This document shows positions 34,751 through 35,491 of a stretch of 35,491 nt of DNA, one piece after another. Every line of letters begins with the position of its first letter. Positions within the stretch are counted from its first letter, which is position 1. Source of the stretch: Propioniciclava sp. (lineage in GTDB: Bacteria > Actinomycetota > Actinomycetes > Propionibacteriales > Propionibacteriaceae); NCBI RefSeq assembly GCF_029977985.1, contig NZ_JARKOT010000090.1:1-35491 (forward strand), given 5' to 3'. The notes beneath the pieces are model-generated. The model saw nothing but the letters and a program-made list of their open reading frames with translations. It was not told the DNA's origin and did no database searches. Position numbers and translations under genes: made by a program.

Positions 34751-35491
34751 GGGCCAACCTCGACTGCTGGCCGCCTGGAACGTCCGTCCGGTCGCGCCGC
34801 TTGGACGCCCACGAGCGTCAGCGTTCGACCCCATGGGTTCGCCGCCCGTTCATGGGCCAAGGCACCAACAGCGATCCCGGCCACCAAGAAGGGCACCGAC
34901 GTCTGGACCGCCACCCAGAAGAGATCCAGTTGCGATTGGACCAAGCGGGACAACAGGATGGCCAGTGCCACAGTGCCGAAGCGCGCATCCATGCGCCAGA
35001 GCACGAGCAGCACACCACCGAGCATCGCAAGAAAGCCGACCACGCCCACGACTCCGGCCGAAGTGCCCACTTCAATGATCGCATTGGGGGGTTGGTAACC
35101 GATCGGGCCGCCTTGGTACCAGAACCTCAGGCCGTGGCCCGTCCACAGTGACTCCTGCCAGTACGCCCACGCCTCTTCGTACCACGCGATGCGTTGGAAG
35201 ACGGAGTTGAACCTGTTGTCGTCCTCCACCTGATCGCGCACGAGGGTAACGACGAAGGCCAGCGCAGGAAGGGTAGCGATGGCAACGAGGACCGACCGCT
35301 TGTGGTCGAACGTGCGCACCCGCCAGGCGATGAACAAGATCGCGACCCCAAGCCCGACGATGGCCTGCCGCGACTGCGTGGTCAGCAAAGCCACCGCGAA
35401 GAGCCAGAACACCGCCGTGGCGAGCGCAGGCTTCCAACGCACCCAGTCAGGCCGGGCGTAGACGAGGGCCGCGCCGAAACCCAGGATTGTG
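34747..35491 (-). CDS. O-antigen ligase/polymerase-type membrane protein, 5' end outside window
   Basis: The C-terminal about 247 residues are visible and the frame is open to the window edge (TILGFGAALVYARPDWVRWK). Several membrane helices (ATAVFWLFAVALLTTQSRQA, VVGVVGFLAMLGGVLLVLW) flank a large outer loop with RIAWYEEAWAYWQESLWTGH, GLRFW and PPNAIIEVGTSAG. TTQSRQA and the loop fit the Wzy/WaaL O-antigen ligase family. It would polymerise or ligate lipid-linked glycan repeats on the outer side of the membrane. The gene leads the operon with three glycosyltransferases and ends in a GTGA overlap. Confidence 0.85.
   Translation of the reverse strand, partial: TILGFGAALVYARPDWVRWKPALATAVFWLFAVALLTTQSRQAIVGLGVAILFIAWRVRTFDHKRSVLVAIATLPALAFVVTLVRDQVEDDNRFNSVFQRIAWYEEAWAYWQESLWTGHGLRFWYQGGPIGYQPPNAIIEVGTSAGVVGVVGFLAMLGGVLLVLWRMDARFGTVALAILLSRLVQSQLDLFWVAVQTSVPFLVAGIAVGALAHERAANPWGRTLTLVGVQAARPDGRSRRPAVEVGP

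Overview
The window is GC-rich DNA with GTG starts, 4-base GTGA/ATGA gene overlaps, a DUF222/HNH (13E12-type) protein and a WYL regulator. These point to a high-GC Actinomycetota chromosome. A Propionibacteriaceae-like host is a guess from the gene mix (class I aldolase, PTS sugar permease, 6-phospho-beta-glucosidase), not a demonstrated assignment.

Left part (1-16,450), housekeeping and sugar metabolism: a RecQ-type helicase with a phosphoribosyltransferase-like tail; a DUF1059 protein divergent from a TetR regulator with a palindromic operator between them; class I fructose-bisphosphate aldolase; a GH1 6-phospho-beta-glucosidase; a galactokinase-like GHMP kinase; a CPBP membrane protease; a two-repeat surface protein; a PTS lactose/cellobiose-family IIC; an aldo/keto reductase; a second TetR regulator divergent from a DUF1304 membrane protein, with two operator copies; and a DivIVA-like membrane protein. 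IIC could import and phosphorylate a beta-glucoside that the GH1 enzyme then splits, but no IIA or IIB is present.

Middle (16,450-22,250): a DUF2695 protein, an unrecognised 464-residue protein, and three damaged genes in a row (DUF222/HNH with an in-frame stop, DinB with a frameshift, WYL regulator with a frameshift). Damage is also seen further left: a frameshifted two-helix membrane protein, a junction joining two 5'-truncated genes at about 8,160, and 3' remnants of an ApbE-like gene and an alpha/beta hydrolase. The window therefore holds seven broken genes, which is either real decay or, for the single-base indels, possibly assembly error.

CRISPR and mobile DNA (22,250-26,000): a type I-E-like array with 29-base repeats and 32-base spacers (17 clear repeats plus one older repeat with a 4-base deletion). 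Repeat orientation and decay place the leader at the high-coordinate end. There, only 36 bases after the last repeat, an IS21-family element (istA/istB) begins. No cas gene is in the window and the element has no obvious target-site duplication, which suggests that the array was cut off from its leader and cas genes by a rearrangement.

Right part (26,000-35,491): a surface-polysaccharide locus with seven glycosyltransferases (six GT4-like, one TuaH-like) and an O-antigen-ligase-type polymerase or ligase running off the window edge. The last four genes form a tightly overlapping minus-strand operon. A stretch of about 740 bases at 29,567-30,305 holds no recognisable gene.
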